Shown: positions 43,614-52,690 of the stretch, piece after piece
Numbering within the stretch: position 1 is the first letter of the stretch
Layout of the letters: each line of letters begins with the position of its first letter
Source: Aquabacter spiritensis
GTDB lineage: Bacteria; Pseudomonadota; Alphaproteobacteria; Rhizobiales; Xanthobacteraceae
Assembly (NCBI RefSeq): GCF_004346185.1
Contig: NZ_SMAI01000009.1
Coordinates: 124,001 to 188,000 of the forward strand
Direction: 5' to 3'
DNA: 64,000 nucleotides
Program-made: the position numbers and the translations under genes
Notes under the pieces: model-generated
What the model was told of the DNA's origin: nothing
Database searches by the model: none
What the model saw: the letters and a program-made list of their open reading frames with translations, nothing else

Positions 43614-44096
43614 ATGTCCATATCCTTCCTGCATTCGAGGGGCATCGAAGCCCCGATCAAGATCCCGACCATTGGGCTCGACCTGTTCGTGCGCATGCCG
43701 CCGGCGGCGAGTTCAGGCGAATTCTGCTTTATCGAGACCATCAATGCTCCGGGCGCCGGTCCACCCCGGCATCGCCACCGCGAAGCGGAGATCTTCCGCG
43801 TCATCGAGGGCCGATATCTCTATGAGGCGGACGGCCGGCGCTTCTATGCCGAGGCCGGCGACGTGGTGAGCATTCCCGGCGGGGTCGAGCACGGCTTCTG
43901 CAACGTCACTGACAAGCCCGCACGCCAATACATCCTGATGACCCCAGCGCTCGATGCGGCGGCCTTCTTCACCGAGCTCGCCGGCGTGATGCACGACGGC
44001 ATCCCCGACCAAGCTGCGCTCAATGCCTTCGGGCTGAAGTGGCACGTGGAGTTTCTCGGTCCGCCGGTAAGCAAAAACGACCAGCCCACGGACTGA
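43614..44096 (+). CDS. Cupin-domain protein
   Basis: 160 residues. The metal site of a single cupin_2 barrel is seen: His53, His55 and Glu59 (PPRHRHREAEIF) and His93 (GGVEHGF). Such proteins act as small dioxygenases, isomerases or sensors of sugars and quinols. It lies 47 bases after the LTXXQ gene and 82 before an FAD monooxygenase, so a role in aromatic metabolism is likely but unspecified. Confidence 0.87.
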   Translation: MSISFLHSRGIEAPIKIPTIGLDLFVRMPPAASSGEFCFIETINAPGAGPPRHRHREAEIFRVIEGRYLYEADGRRFYAEAGDVVSIPGGVEHGFCNVTDKPARQYILMTPALDAAAFFTELAGVMHDGIPDQAALNAFGLKWHVEFLGPPVSKNDQPTD

Positions 44097-44178
44097 AGCA
44101 GGAACAGCCCGCCCTTCCAGTCGACCCAAACCACGGTCCGCGGCGCGGGCCGAGCCATGAGACACTCAGGAGGACATC

Positions 44179-45648
44179 GTGACGGATCGCGTTCTCATCG
44201 TCGGCGCGGGACCGGTCGGACTGACCATGGCCCTGGAGCTGGCGCGCTATGGCGTGCAGGTCCGTATCATCGACAAGATCCCGGATGCGGAGCACACGTC
44301 GCGCGCGGTCGCGGTGTGGCCGCGCACGCTGGAGCTTCTGGATCGGTCCGGCGCGGCGGCGGATCTGATTCCTCTGGGGAACAAGGTCACCGTCGCCAAC
44401 CTCTTGTCGGGTGGCCGGCGCGTGGCGGCGTTGTCTCTCGATCAGGTGCCCTCGCCCTATCCCTTCGTGCTCATGGTACCGCAATACGACACCGAATCCG
44501 TGCTGCGGCGTCATCTCGCGGCCCACGGGGCCACGCCTGACCTTGGCACCGAGCTGCTGGCTTTCGAACAGGATGCGGACGGCGTCTCGGCCCGCCTGCG
44601 CGGCAGCGATGGTACCGAGAGCACCGAGCGCTTCGCCTTTCTGGTCGCCTGCGACGGGGCGCACAGCGTGGTGCGCCATCGCCTCGGCCTCGACTTCAAG
44701 GGCGACACCATGGGCCTCGACTGGACCCAGGGCGACTTTCACTTGAGCGGATATCCCTTCCCGTCTTCGCAGATGTCCATCTTCTGTCACGAGGACGGGC
44801 CGATGCTGTTCTTCCCCATGGGGCCCGATCGCGCCCGCATCATCACCAGCCTCGGCCCGACGACCGGAAAGCCAGCGGTGCCGCTGGACCAGGACGCTTT
44901 CCAGAAGGTGCTCGATGTTCGCGGCCCCGGGGGTATCACGCTCACCGGGACGGTCTGGATCAGCGCCTTCCACATCAACGAGCGGCAGGTGGACACCTAT
45001 CGGAGAGGACGGGCTTTCCTCGCCGGCGACGCGGCCCACATTCACAGCCCGGCCGGCGGGCAAGGAATGAATACCGGCATGCAGGATGCCATGAACCTCG
45101 CCTGGAAGCTGGCCCTGGTGACCCGCGGCATCGCCGACGCGCCCGCGCTCCTGGACAGCTATGACCCCGAGCGCCGCCCGGTGGGCGCGCAGGTGATCGC
45201 CGCGTCCGGGCGGATGACCCGGATGGCGACGCTGGCCAACCCGATCCTGGAGCATCTGCGCGACGTGGCCGTTCATCTCCTGCTGGGCCTTGCACCGGTG
45301 CAGCGGGCCATGACCGGGCTGATGGCGGAAGTCTCAATCGGCTATCTCCATAGCCCCCTCAACGGCCCGTCCCGAGGCGATGCGCCGGCAGGGTCGCGGG
45401 TGCGGCCGGTAGTGGGCGAGGTGCCCTTCGGCGCGGGCGACACGCCGCTGTTCGCCGCGTGCGGCGGTGCAGGCGCGGCCGAACTCGCCTCCCGCTTTCC
45501 CCAGCTCGTGACGGCGCGGCGGTGTCCGTCCGATGGCGAACCTCTCCTCTCGCTGGTCCGGCCGGACGGCTACCTCGCGGCCGAGGTGCAGGATGCGGAC
45601 TGGCAGGCCCTCGTCCCCTATCTGCACCAGATCGGGGCCGAACGCTGA
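44179..45648 (+). CDS. FAD-dependent aromatic monooxygenase (PHBH-fold, PheA/TfdB-like)
   Basis: 489 residues from GTG 44179, preceded by AGGAGG. The FAD fingerprint GAGPVGL, the CDGAHS motif near 160 and GDAAHIHSPAGGQGMNTG near 280 define the class. It uses NAD(P)H and oxygen to hydroxylate a phenolic substrate, often yielding the catechol or hydroquinone for a dioxygenase. The C-terminal thioredoxin-like tail is present in shortened form. It lies upstream of the DUF917/hydantoinase genes. Confidence 0.92.
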   Translation: MTDRVLIVGAGPVGLTMALELARYGVQVRIIDKIPDAEHTSRAVAVWPRTLELLDRSGAAADLIPLGNKVTVANLLSGGRRVAALSLDQVPSPYPFVLMVPQYDTESVLRRHLAAHGATPDLGTELLAFEQDADGVSARLRGSDGTESTERFAFLVACDGAHSVVRHRLGLDFKGDTMGLDWTQGDFHLSGYPFPSSQMSIFCHEDGPMLFFPMGPDRARIITSLGPTTGKPAVPLDQDAFQKVLDVRGPGGITLTGTVWISAFHINERQVDTYRRGRAFLAGDAAHIHSPAGGQGMNTGMQDAMNLAWKLALVTRGIADAPALLDSYDPERRPVGAQVIAASGRMTRMATLANPILEHLRDVAVHLLLGLAPVQRAMTGLMAEVSIGYLHSPLNGPSRGDAPAGSRVRPVVGEVPFGAGDTPLFAACGGAGAAELASRFPQLVTARRCPSDGEPLLSLVRPDGYLAAEVQDADWQALVPYLHQIGAER

Positions 45649-45726
45649 CCGCTCGTTGCTTAAGACAGATCCCGAACGGTCGTGGCGGTCGGAATGACAG
45701 CCCGCCGCACAAATGAAGGAATCGCA

Positions 45727-46815
45727 ATGCCTCGCTTCCTGGATGCCGAAGAACTTGATCTGCTGGCAATCGGCGCTTGGATTCTCGGGACCGGGGGTGG
45801 CGGATCGCCCTATGCCTCCCACCTCGTCGCCCGGCACTTCTACGAGGACGGCGGCCGCATCGCGCTTCTGGATCCGGATGAACTGGCGGATGATGACGTT
45901 GTGGCCGTGGTCTCGACCATGGGTGCGCCGTTGGTGTTCCAGGAGCGGATGACCGATGCCGCCTTCGCCTTGAAGCCGGTGCGGGTCATGGAGGCCTTCC
46001 GGGGCAGGCCGTTCCGGGCCGTGATGACAGTGGAGATCGGCGGCTGCAACGCGTTCCAGCCGCTGCTCGTCGCCGCCGCATCGGGCCTGCCGGTGGTGGA
46101 TGCGGACGCCATGGGCCGGGCCTACCCCGAGGCCCAGATGCAGACCTTCTCGATTGCGGGACTGGGGATGGTCCCGCACGTCGTCTCCGACATCCGCGAC
46201 AATGACGTGATCATCCCCACCGCATCCGGCTGGCATGAAATGGAGCGCGTGCGGCGCAGGGTCTGCACGGAATATGGATCGGTCGCCACCACATGCCAGG
46301 CGCCGCGCACGGGGGCGGAGGTGAAGCGTCACGCGGTCCTGCGCAGCCTCTCGCAGGCCATCGCGCTCGGCCGCGAGGTGCGCCGCGCGAAGATGGCCCA
46401 TGAGGACCCCGTCGAGGCGACCGTGGCCGCGGGCGGCGGCAAGCGGCTGTTCACGGGCAAGGTGATGGATGTTCAACGGCACACGACCGAGGGCTTCCTG
46501 CGCGGATCCCTCAACCTCGCGGGCCTGGGCGAGGATGCCGGCGCGTCCTTCGACATCGCCTTTCAGAACGAGTTCACCATCGGCCGGCGCGACGGCGCGG
46601 TGATCGTCACGACGCCCGACCTGATCTGCGTGCTCGACAGCATCTCGGGCGAGGCCATCGGCACGGAGAGCCTGCGCTACGGCCAGCGGGTCACGGTGAT
46701 CGCCCTGCCGTCGCAGCCGATCCATCGGAGCGCGGAGGGGCTGCGCCACGTCGGTCCGCGCGCCTTCGGCCACGACGTCGAATTTCGCAGCGTCTTTGGG
46801 GAGGAGCTGGCATGA
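45727..46815 (+). CDS. DUF917 protein (hydantoinase partner)
   Basis: 362 residues from ATG 45727, with AAGGA before it. LAIGAWILGTGGGGSPY at the start, VEIGGCNAF and VVDADAMGRAYPE are strongly conserved in DUF917. These proteins occur beside HyuA-type ATP-dependent hydrolases, and the stop here overlaps the HyuA-like gene by 4 bases. Role: probably a second subunit or paired enzyme acting on a cyclic amide or thiohydantoin; this is inference from the pairing. Confidence 0.88.
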   Translation: MPRFLDAEELDLLAIGAWILGTGGGGSPYASHLVARHFYEDGGRIALLDPDELADDDVVAVVSTMGAPLVFQERMTDAAFALKPVRVMEAFRGRPFRAVMTVEIGGCNAFQPLLVAAASGLPVVDADAMGRAYPEAQMQTFSIAGLGMVPHVVSDIRDNDVIIPTASGWHEMERVRRRVCTEYGSVATTCQAPRTGAEVKRHAVLRSLSQAIALGREVRRAKMAHEDPVEATVAAGGGKRLFTGKVMDVQRHTTEGFLRGSLNLAGLGEDAGASFDIAFQNEFTIGRRDGAVIVTTPDLICVLDSISGEAIGTESLRYGQRVTVIALPSQPIHRSAEGLRHVGPRAFGHDVEFRSVFGEELA

Positions 46816-48377
46816 GCCGCATTGGAATCGATGTCGGCGGCACCAATACCGATGCTGTCCTGCTCGAGGGCGGCACGGTGCTCGCCGCGCTGAAGCGGCC
46901 GACCACCGTCGATGTCGCGGACGGCGTGCGCCAGGCGCTGGTTGATCTGGTCGCCGCGGCCGCCGGCCATCCGGCCCTGGGGAGGATCGAAGGGGTGATG
47001 ATCGGCACCACGCATTTCACCAATGCCGTGGTGGAGCGCCGCCATCTGGATCGCGTCGCGGCGCTGCGCATCGGCCTGCCCGCCAATGCCGGCCTGCCGC
47101 CCTTCATCGGCTGGCCGAAGGACCTTGCGGCAGCGGTGCGGGGAAGCATCCACATGGTGGCTGGCGGTCACGAATATGACGGGCGGGCCCTGGTGCCGCT
47201 GGATCGTGCCGCCGTGCGGCGCGAGGCGCAGCGCATCGCCGACAGCGGCGTCCGCTCGGTCGCCATCACCAGCGTGTTCTCGCCGCTGACCGACGAATGC
47301 GAGCGCGAGGCTGCGGAGATCGTGCGGGAGGTGGTACCCGCGGCACGCATCACACTCTCCCACGAGATCGGACAGATCGGCCTGCTCGAACGGGAGAATG
47401 CGGCGCTGCTGAATGCCGGGCTGCAAGCCCTCGCGCAGCGCACCACGGCCGCTTTCGTGCGGGCGCTGCGGGACAGCGGTATCGCGGCGCCGCTCTATCT
47501 CACGCAGAATGACGGCACCATCGTGCAGGCGGCGGTGGCGGAACGCCATCCCGTCTATTGCTTCGCATCGGGCCCCACAAACAGTATGCGCGGCGCGGCC
47601 TTCCTCTCCGGCCTCGCGGACGCGCTGGTGGTGGATGTGGGCGGCACGACCACCGACGTGGGCTGCCTGAAGGGCGGGTTTCCGCGCCAAGCCAATGCGA
47701 CGGTCGAAATCGGTGGGGTGCGCACGCTGTTTCGCATGCCGGACCTGATCTCCATCGGCCTCGGTGGCGGCACTGAAATTGCCGATGACGGGCGCCGGAT
47801 CGGTCCGGGCAGCGTCGGCTTCCGGCTGCCGGAAAAGGCGCTGTGCTTTGGCGGCGGCACGCTGACCGCCACGGACATCGCCGTCGCGGCGGGACGGATC
47901 GCACTTGGAGATCCGGGACTGGTGCGCAGGCTTCCCGGTCCTCTGGTGGCGGACAGCCTCCGGCACATGGAAGGCATGGTTGCGGAGGTGGTGGACCGGA
48001 TGAAGACCGATGCGGCGCCTATCCCCCTCATCGCGGTGGGCGGCGGCAGCTTTCTGGTGCCCGATAAGATGGATGGCGTCTCGCAGGTGGTACGTATCGA
48101 GCACCATGCCGTGGCCAATGCCGTGGGCGCCGCCATCGCCCAAGTGAGCGGCGAGGTGGACCGCATCTTCTCCGGTGTCGAGCGCGATGTGGCGCTCGAC
48201 GAAGCGCGCCGGGAGGCGACGCGGCGGGCGATCGAGGCCGGCGCTGAAGCGAGCAGCGTGCAGACGCTCGACGTGGAGGACATTCCGATCGCCTATTTGC
48301 CCGGCAATGCGCGGCGCGTCCGCGTGCGTGTCGTCGGGGAGATCGCGCGGCTCGCCGCAGAGGGCGCACGTTTGTGA
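46812..48377 (+). CDS. Hydantoinase/oxoprolinase (HyuA-type) subunit
   Basis: 521 residues. The ATP-binding acetokinase-like fold shows IGIDVGGTNTD at the start, IGTTHFTNAVV, VDVGGTTTDVG near 280 and GLGGGTEI. It is shorter than 5-oxoprolinase A-type proteins (about 680), the usual length for DUF917-paired forms. Together they should open a cyclic amide ring with ATP. The acyltransferase gene follows after 84 bases. Confidence 0.91.
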   Translation: MSRIGIDVGGTNTDAVLLEGGTVLAALKRPTTVDVADGVRQALVDLVAAAAGHPALGRIEGVMIGTTHFTNAVVERRHLDRVAALRIGLPANAGLPPFIGWPKDLAAAVRGSIHMVAGGHEYDGRALVPLDRAAVRREAQRIADSGVRSVAITSVFSPLTDECEREAAEIVREVVPAARITLSHEIGQIGLLERENAALLNAGLQALAQRTTAAFVRALRDSGIAAPLYLTQNDGTIVQAAVAERHPVYCFASGPTNSMRGAAFLSGLADALVVDVGGTTTDVGCLKGGFPRQANATVEIGGVRTLFRMPDLISIGLGGGTEIADDGRRIGPGSVGFRLPEKALCFGGGTLTATDIAVAAGRIALGDPGLVRRLPGPLVADSLRHMEGMVAEVVDRMKTDAAPIPLIAVGGGSFLVPDKMDGVSQVVRIEHHAVANAVGAAIAQVSGEVDRIFSGVERDVALDEARREATRRAIEAGAEASSVQTLDVEDIPIAYLPGNARRVRVRVVGEIARLAAEGARL

Positions 48378-48461
48378 TGGTAGGCATATGGCGGCGCCTT
48401 GCACTGCCATCCGGTGCAGCGGCCGTGTGGCTTCATTGCACCGAACTCCGCGGGGACAAGA

Positions 48462-49724
48462 ATGCTCAATGATCTCAACGAAGAGACGTCCCAGGGACCG
48501 CTCGGGCGCGAAAGGCGCGTCTATCGGGAAGCCTCGCCGACAGAATTGATCTACATCGCTGCGCGCATGATCGTGGTGAGCCGCAGCAGCCTCTCGGGGA
48601 TGGTCGGCAGGGCGCAGTTCGAGGCGGCGGTCGCCCACCTTGAAGCCCGATACGGAATCCTGCGCTCGGTGGTCGAGGACGGGCAGTTCGTGGAGCGGTC
48701 CGATGACCGTTCGGCGGTCGAGAGCTGGTTGCCCGCCGATGGCTGCTCCGCCGAGGCCATGTACGCGCAGTTGTTGAACGCCGACCTCGATACTGGGAAG
48801 ACCCTCTATGCCATCCACGTCATCGCCGCCGATGACGCGATCGACGTCTTCATGCTCACGTCCCATGCGATCACCGATGCGACATCGCTGATCGAGCTGC
48901 ATTCCTGTCTTGCCCATATGTGCGACTGCGTCGTGCGCGGGGAGGCGCCGGCGCTCCGCGCGCAGCCGTTCCCGACCCCGGTCGACGACGCGGTGAGCCG
49001 CAGCTTGGCGGCGCTTGGCACGGATGCGCCGTCGTCTTCCTATTGCGGTGGGTTCGCCGAGATTCCCATGCCCGGACCCCATGATAGCGGCCCTGTGACC
49101 CATCGCCTCGAACGCGTCCTGATCGGGGCGGAAACGCTGCATCGGATCAAGCAGGCGAGCCACGCCACCGGCTCTTCGGTGCACGCGCTCCTGTTGGCCG
49201 CGCTCGCTCTCGCCATACGTGACGTGGCGGAGGGACACCCGCGTCAGATTCTGATGAGATCATCGGTGGACATGCGCCGGCGGCTCGAGCCCCACGTTTC
49301 ACCCGAACTGGTGTTCACGGCCATCACCGGGCACATCACGCCCGTCCCCGACCTCGACCGGCCCATGGTCGAAATCGCCCGGTTGATCTTTGACGATATC
49401 CATCAGGGGCTGGCGAACGGCAGCATCTTTCACGACTACATCAATTATCCCAGGGCGTTCGGCAGCGCTCAGCAGTCGCCGGTCGCCATCAATGTTTCCG
49501 ACATCCAGACGGTGCAGTTTCATTGGCCGGTCGAGCGCCTGGCAGTAACCGGTTTCGAGTATGCATTGGGCTGGATGAAGAAATTTCCGAACGCCTCGGT
49601 GTCGGTCTACGACGGTCAGCTGATCGCCAACATCGTCTATGTGGAAGAGTTCGCCTCTCCGGCAACAATCCGGGCCATCTCGGGCGGCTTCGTCAGGAGG
49701 CTCGCTTCGGTTTGCGGACAATAA
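48462..49724 (+). CDS. HxxxD acyltransferase of the condensation/PapA-like superfamily
   Basis: 420 residues from ATG 48462. The catalytic motif is His135-Ala-Ile-Thr-Asp139 (SHAITDA). LLAALALAIRD and VFTAITGHITP fit the second half of a condensation-type fold. It is a free-standing enzyme, with no carrier protein, adenylation or ketide synthase gene nearby. Family members move acyl groups from CoA or carrier proteins to alcohols or amines. What it acts on here is unknown. Confidence 0.75.
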   Translation: MLNDLNEETSQGPLGRERRVYREASPTELIYIAARMIVVSRSSLSGMVGRAQFEAAVAHLEARYGILRSVVEDGQFVERSDDRSAVESWLPADGCSAEAMYAQLLNADLDTGKTLYAIHVIAADDAIDVFMLTSHAITDATSLIELHSCLAHMCDCVVRGEAPALRAQPFPTPVDDAVSRSLAALGTDAPSSSYCGGFAEIPMPGPHDSGPVTHRLERVLIGAETLHRIKQASHATGSSVHALLLAALALAIRDVAEGHPRQILMRSSVDMRRRLEPHVSPELVFTAITGHITPVPDLDRPMVEIARLIFDDIHQGLANGSIFHDYINYPRAFGSAQQSPVAINVSDIQTVQFHWPVERLAVTGFEYALGWMKKFPNASVSVYDGQLIANIVYVEEFASPATIRAISGGFVRRLASVCGQ

Positions 49725-49839
49725 GCCTGCGCCCACGCGCGCGGCGCGGCTGCGGGCGATAAAGTTCCCTTTGCGATGAGCGGGACGGGACGGGGCGTCC
49801 AGACCTGGGCGCGCAGGCGCTGCGGGATCTGATCGACCG

Positions 49840-50021
49840 GGACGTCGGGTGCGGCGCCTTCCCGGTGCGCCTGCATCGCAACCGCGAGGGCTGCGGAGAT
49901 CTGCTCGTCCAGGATCGAGGCATGCGGCGGCAGCAATCCGTGCAGATGGAACGCGTCGCGCTCTTCCTCGGACAAGGCTGCCCTTGTTGAGCCGGGGATC
50001 GGCCAGCAGTTCGTATCCGCT
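49840..50021 (-). pseudogene. Relic of the N-terminus of a malic enzyme
   Basis: On the minus strand GYELLADPRLNKG is followed, after a one-base deletion near 49980, by LSEEERDAFHLHGLLPPH and SILDEQ. Joined, these match the start of NAD(P)-dependent malic enzymes (LLRDPLLNKGTAF...EEER...GLLPP). The rest of the enzyme is missing; the frame then decays toward the acyltransferase end. It is a non-functional fragment. Confidence 0.72.
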
Positions 50022-50050
50022 CTGCCTTGCAGATGAACGCGGCGGTCGCA

Positions 50051-51862
50051 TCAGACGGGAAGATCGCTTCTCGCCTCGCCCGCCCGAGCGAGCTCGATGT
50101 AGGTGTCCGGTCCGTAATGCAGGGTGTTGCGGGCGTAATAGGGGGGCACCTGCATGTCGAATTGCGCGTGCCCGTGGCTGACATCGCTGCGCAGGAGGTC
50201 GGTGCGGCTGGCGATGTCGAGGCGCAGCCGCTCGCCCGGCTTCAGCACCACGGGCTGCGGTGTCAGGCTGAAACGAAGCGTCACCGGCACGCCCGGCACC
50301 AGCGGCTCCGGCGTGTCGATGTCGATGGCGATCTCGGTTGCGGTGCAGCGCGCGGTGTCGATCCTGCGGCAGGCGGGGCGGATCGCGCCCATGGACAGGA
50401 TCTGGTAGGCGCCATCGGCCGAGACGAGGCCGGTGCGGGCCACCACGTAGGAATCGATCTCGTTCGAGCTGAAGGAGAGGCTCAAAGTCACGGGCCCGGT
50501 CAACTCCGTCTCTTCCTCCACCGGCAGTTCAAAGGTGAGGCGCTGGTTTTCCACCTCGTCGAAACCCGCCGTCACGATGGCGCCGAGCGGCACCGCCGCC
50601 CATCGGTTCGTCCCGCCTTTGCCCGGCGCGCGGTCGAGGCGATGGGTTGCGGCGTCGGCGCCATTGGAGGCCGGGTAGAGGCGCAGTGCCGTGCTGCCGG
50701 GCAGCGGCCAGTCCGGCGCGCTGCGATAGTCCTTGGCGCCTTCGGCCCAGTAGCGCACCCGCGGCTGCGCAGCATAGCCGTTGTCCGCGCCGTAGACGAG
50801 ATGATCGAAGAAGGCGAGCGCCTCGATCTGCCAGGCATAGACCGGCAGGTCATAGGCCGCAGGGCCGACAATCAGCCAGCGCCGATCCTTCGGCGTGCCG
50901 GCATTCTCGAACAGATCGTAGGCGCCGAACTGGTGCAGGTTGAGGTAGCCGGCATTCTGGACGACGACGAACGGCACCTTGATATCCCCCAGCGCACCCG
51001 ACGGCCCCGCCGGTAGGACGCTGGTCGCCCGGGTCTTGCCGTCGAGCATGAGGCCGGCGAACAGCCGACGCGTTGCAGGGGTCGGCGTCATCCGCCGAAA
51101 TCCCTTCATGATCCGCGCCATGCGCTTCTTCAGTTGCGGCCACCACAGGTGCTTCAGGGCTGAGTTGGTGATGTGGCTCACCACCGCGCGCAGCAGCGGC
51201 GGCAGGTGCAGCCGGAATTGCAGGGGCGTGAAGTTCGCCCCCATCCAGAGCGCGAAGAAATCCGGCTGGGGTACGCCGCCGAACATGGCGATGTGGCGGA
51301 AATAGTCCGTACACATCTCGTTGGTGAAGAAACCCTTCAGCGCGGACGGCGACAAGCGCGCCACCTGCGGCTGGGTCAGCCCGTAATATGAGGTGCCGAA
51401 CAGCACCACCTGTCCGTCGCACCAGGGCTGCGCGGCGGTCCATTGGATCACTTTGGCGTGGTCTTCGACGTCCGTGTCGTTGAGATAGACGGCGTCGGCT
51501 CCACCCGAGCGGCCCATGCCGCGCCGGGTCACGATGACATGCACATAGCCGCGATCGGTGAAGATCGGCGGGCTCCCGGTCTCGTTATTGCCCGCAGGCA
51601 CGCCGGCAGCCTGCAATTCCTTGGAATAGGCCGCGAAGCAGATGACTGCGGGAAAGCGGCCGGGCGGCTTCGGCACATAGACATCGGCCGCAAGCGCGAC
51701 GGCGGGCGCGACCTCGATCATCTGGTCTGCGAGGACGCGGCAGCCGAGCCCCGACTTTGCGGCGGGGCCGGGCGTCCAGCCGGCGAGTTGCGCGCCGAAC
51801 AGACCGCCCTTCGGCGCGATCAGATTGTCCCAGAATCCGGGCTTCCCGTCTTTGGCCGTCAT
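50051..51862 (-). CDS. CocE/NonD (S15-type) alpha/beta hydrolase
   Basis: 603 residues, ribosome site GGAGAAGGAAA before ATG 51862. An acylpeptidase/esterase fold with nucleophile Ser158 (GTSYYG), RRGMGRSGG and the C-terminal jelly-roll domain (LTGPVTLSLSFSS). CocE and glutaryl-7-ACA acylase are relatives. No signal peptide. It is the last gene of the unit with the two NHLP-like small proteins (57-base gap) and could hydrolyse an ester or peptide bond on their product, which is speculation. Confidence 0.88.
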   Translation of the reverse strand: MTAKDGKPGFWDNLIAPKGGLFGAQLAGWTPGPAAKSGLGCRVLADQMIEVAPAVALAADVYVPKPPGRFPAVICFAAYSKELQAAGVPAGNNETGSPPIFTDRGYVHVIVTRRGMGRSGGADAVYLNDTDVEDHAKVIQWTAAQPWCDGQVVLFGTSYYGLTQPQVARLSPSALKGFFTNEMCTDYFRHIAMFGGVPQPDFFALWMGANFTPLQFRLHLPPLLRAVVSHITNSALKHLWWPQLKKRMARIMKGFRRMTPTPATRRLFAGLMLDGKTRATSVLPAGPSGALGDIKVPFVVVQNAGYLNLHQFGAYDLFENAGTPKDRRWLIVGPAAYDLPVYAWQIEALAFFDHLVYGADNGYAAQPRVRYWAEGAKDYRSAPDWPLPGSTALRLYPASNGADAATHRLDRAPGKGGTNRWAAVPLGAIVTAGFDEVENQRLTFELPVEEETELTGPVTLSLSFSSNEIDSYVVARTGLVSADGAYQILSMGAIRPACRRIDTARCTATEIAIDIDTPEPLVPGVPVTLRFSLTPQPVVLKPGERLRLDIASRTDLLRSDVSHGHAQFDMQVPPYYARNTLHYGPDTYIELARAGEARSDLPV

Positions 51863-51919
51863 TTTCCTTCTCCCTCCCCGATCCCAGGCTGGCCGCGCCA
51901 GGTCGTGGCGCGGGGCAGC

Positions 51920-52288
51920 CTACAATTGCGAGATGTCGAGGCCGATCTTCTTCTGCGCCGCCAGCCGCATCTCGCGCACCACCCATTTCTGCGTGTCGTT
52001 CGGGATAAAGAAGCCCCCGATGCCGGACGAAAAGAGCAGGTCGAAGACGCGCTCCGTCACCTGGCCAAGCGCCTGCTCCAGGTCCGCTCCCGCCTCGGGC
52101 TTGGGCGGAACCATGATGATGATGGTGTCTTCCGCCTGCTCGATGATCTCGATCTTGAAATCCGGACCCGGCGTGTAGCCGAACTCTTCGCAGACCACCC
52201 CGACAGGATCGGCAATGAGCTTCGCGCGATAGTCGGGATCGGTGGCGATGCGCTCGTAATTCTTCTCGACGAAATCGGCATTGCTCAT
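51920..52288 (-). CDS. Small protein with NHLP-type (nitrile hydratase alpha-like) leader domain, copy 2
   Basis: 122 residues. Residues 1-64 follow the NHLP leader pattern seen in RiPP precursors: short helix, TDPDYRAKLIADP, a variable helix, then PDFKIEIIEQAEDTIIIMVPP. The tail (65-122) is acidic and helical with one GIGG motif at about 89-92 and no Cys; there is a single Cys in the leader region. It overlaps the other small gene by 4 bases (52285-52288). Precursor peptide, chaperone or subunit are all possible; the assignment rests on pattern only. Confidence 0.62.
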   Translation of the reverse strand: MSNADFVEKNYERIATDPDYRAKLIADPVGVVCEEFGYTPGPDFKIEIIEQAEDTIIIMVPPKPEAGADLEQALGQVTERVFDLLFSSGIGGFFIPNDTQKWVVREMRLAAQKKIGLDISQL

Positions 52289-52620
52289 GGCTGATCTCCC
52301 CCGGTGCGGGCCGCATTGCGCAGGGCCAGCAGCTTGAATTTGGCAGCGACGGGCACGAGCCAGATGAAAAGCCCCTGGCTGGACCACAGATCCATCTGGT
52401 TGAGCGGCGCCGTCGGTGGCGGCGCGTTGGGCGTGCGGGCGGGCGGGATGGTGAAGTAGACCCGGTCGCGCCGCTGCACCACGATCTTCACCTTGACGCC
52501 CGCCGGCACCTCGACGCCCATGGATCCGAGCGCCGCGACGGGATCGCTCTCCACTTGCGCGGCGAACCCGTCGTCGCTCCAGACGCGTTTCGTCAGCTCT
52601 CGTTCGAAATCCCCCGACAT
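52285..52620 (-). CDS. Small protein with NHLP-type leader domain, copy 1
   Basis: 111 residues from ATG 52620, with a GGAGGAA ribosome site 6 bases before it. Residues 1-60 match the leader domain: FERELTKRVWSDDGFA, ESDPVAAL, VEVPAGVKVKIVV and VYFTIPP. The tail (61-111) begins Pro-rich (RTPNAPPPTAPL) and contains a hydrophobic stretch (GLFIWLVPVAAKF). No Cys at all, so a thiazole or thioether core is excluded. It is about 70 bases downstream of the ThDP enzyme gene and is translationally coupled to copy 2. Confidence 0.62.
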   Translation of the reverse strand: MSGDFERELTKRVWSDDGFAAQVESDPVAALGSMGVEVPAGVKVKIVVQRRDRVYFTIPPARTPNAPPPTAPLNQMDLWSSQGLFIWLVPVAAKFKLLALRNAARTGGDQP

Positions 52621-52690
52621 GAGCGTTCCTCCATTCTGCTTGGGTTGGCTCCACCGGGGCAAAGGCGACCCGGGGCGGTGGCGGCGATGC

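Noticed and set aside
46677-49238. 850-codon minus-strand open frame opposite HyuA and the acyltransferase.
   Set aside because: Same reason: shadow of the plus-strand genes, without family motifs.
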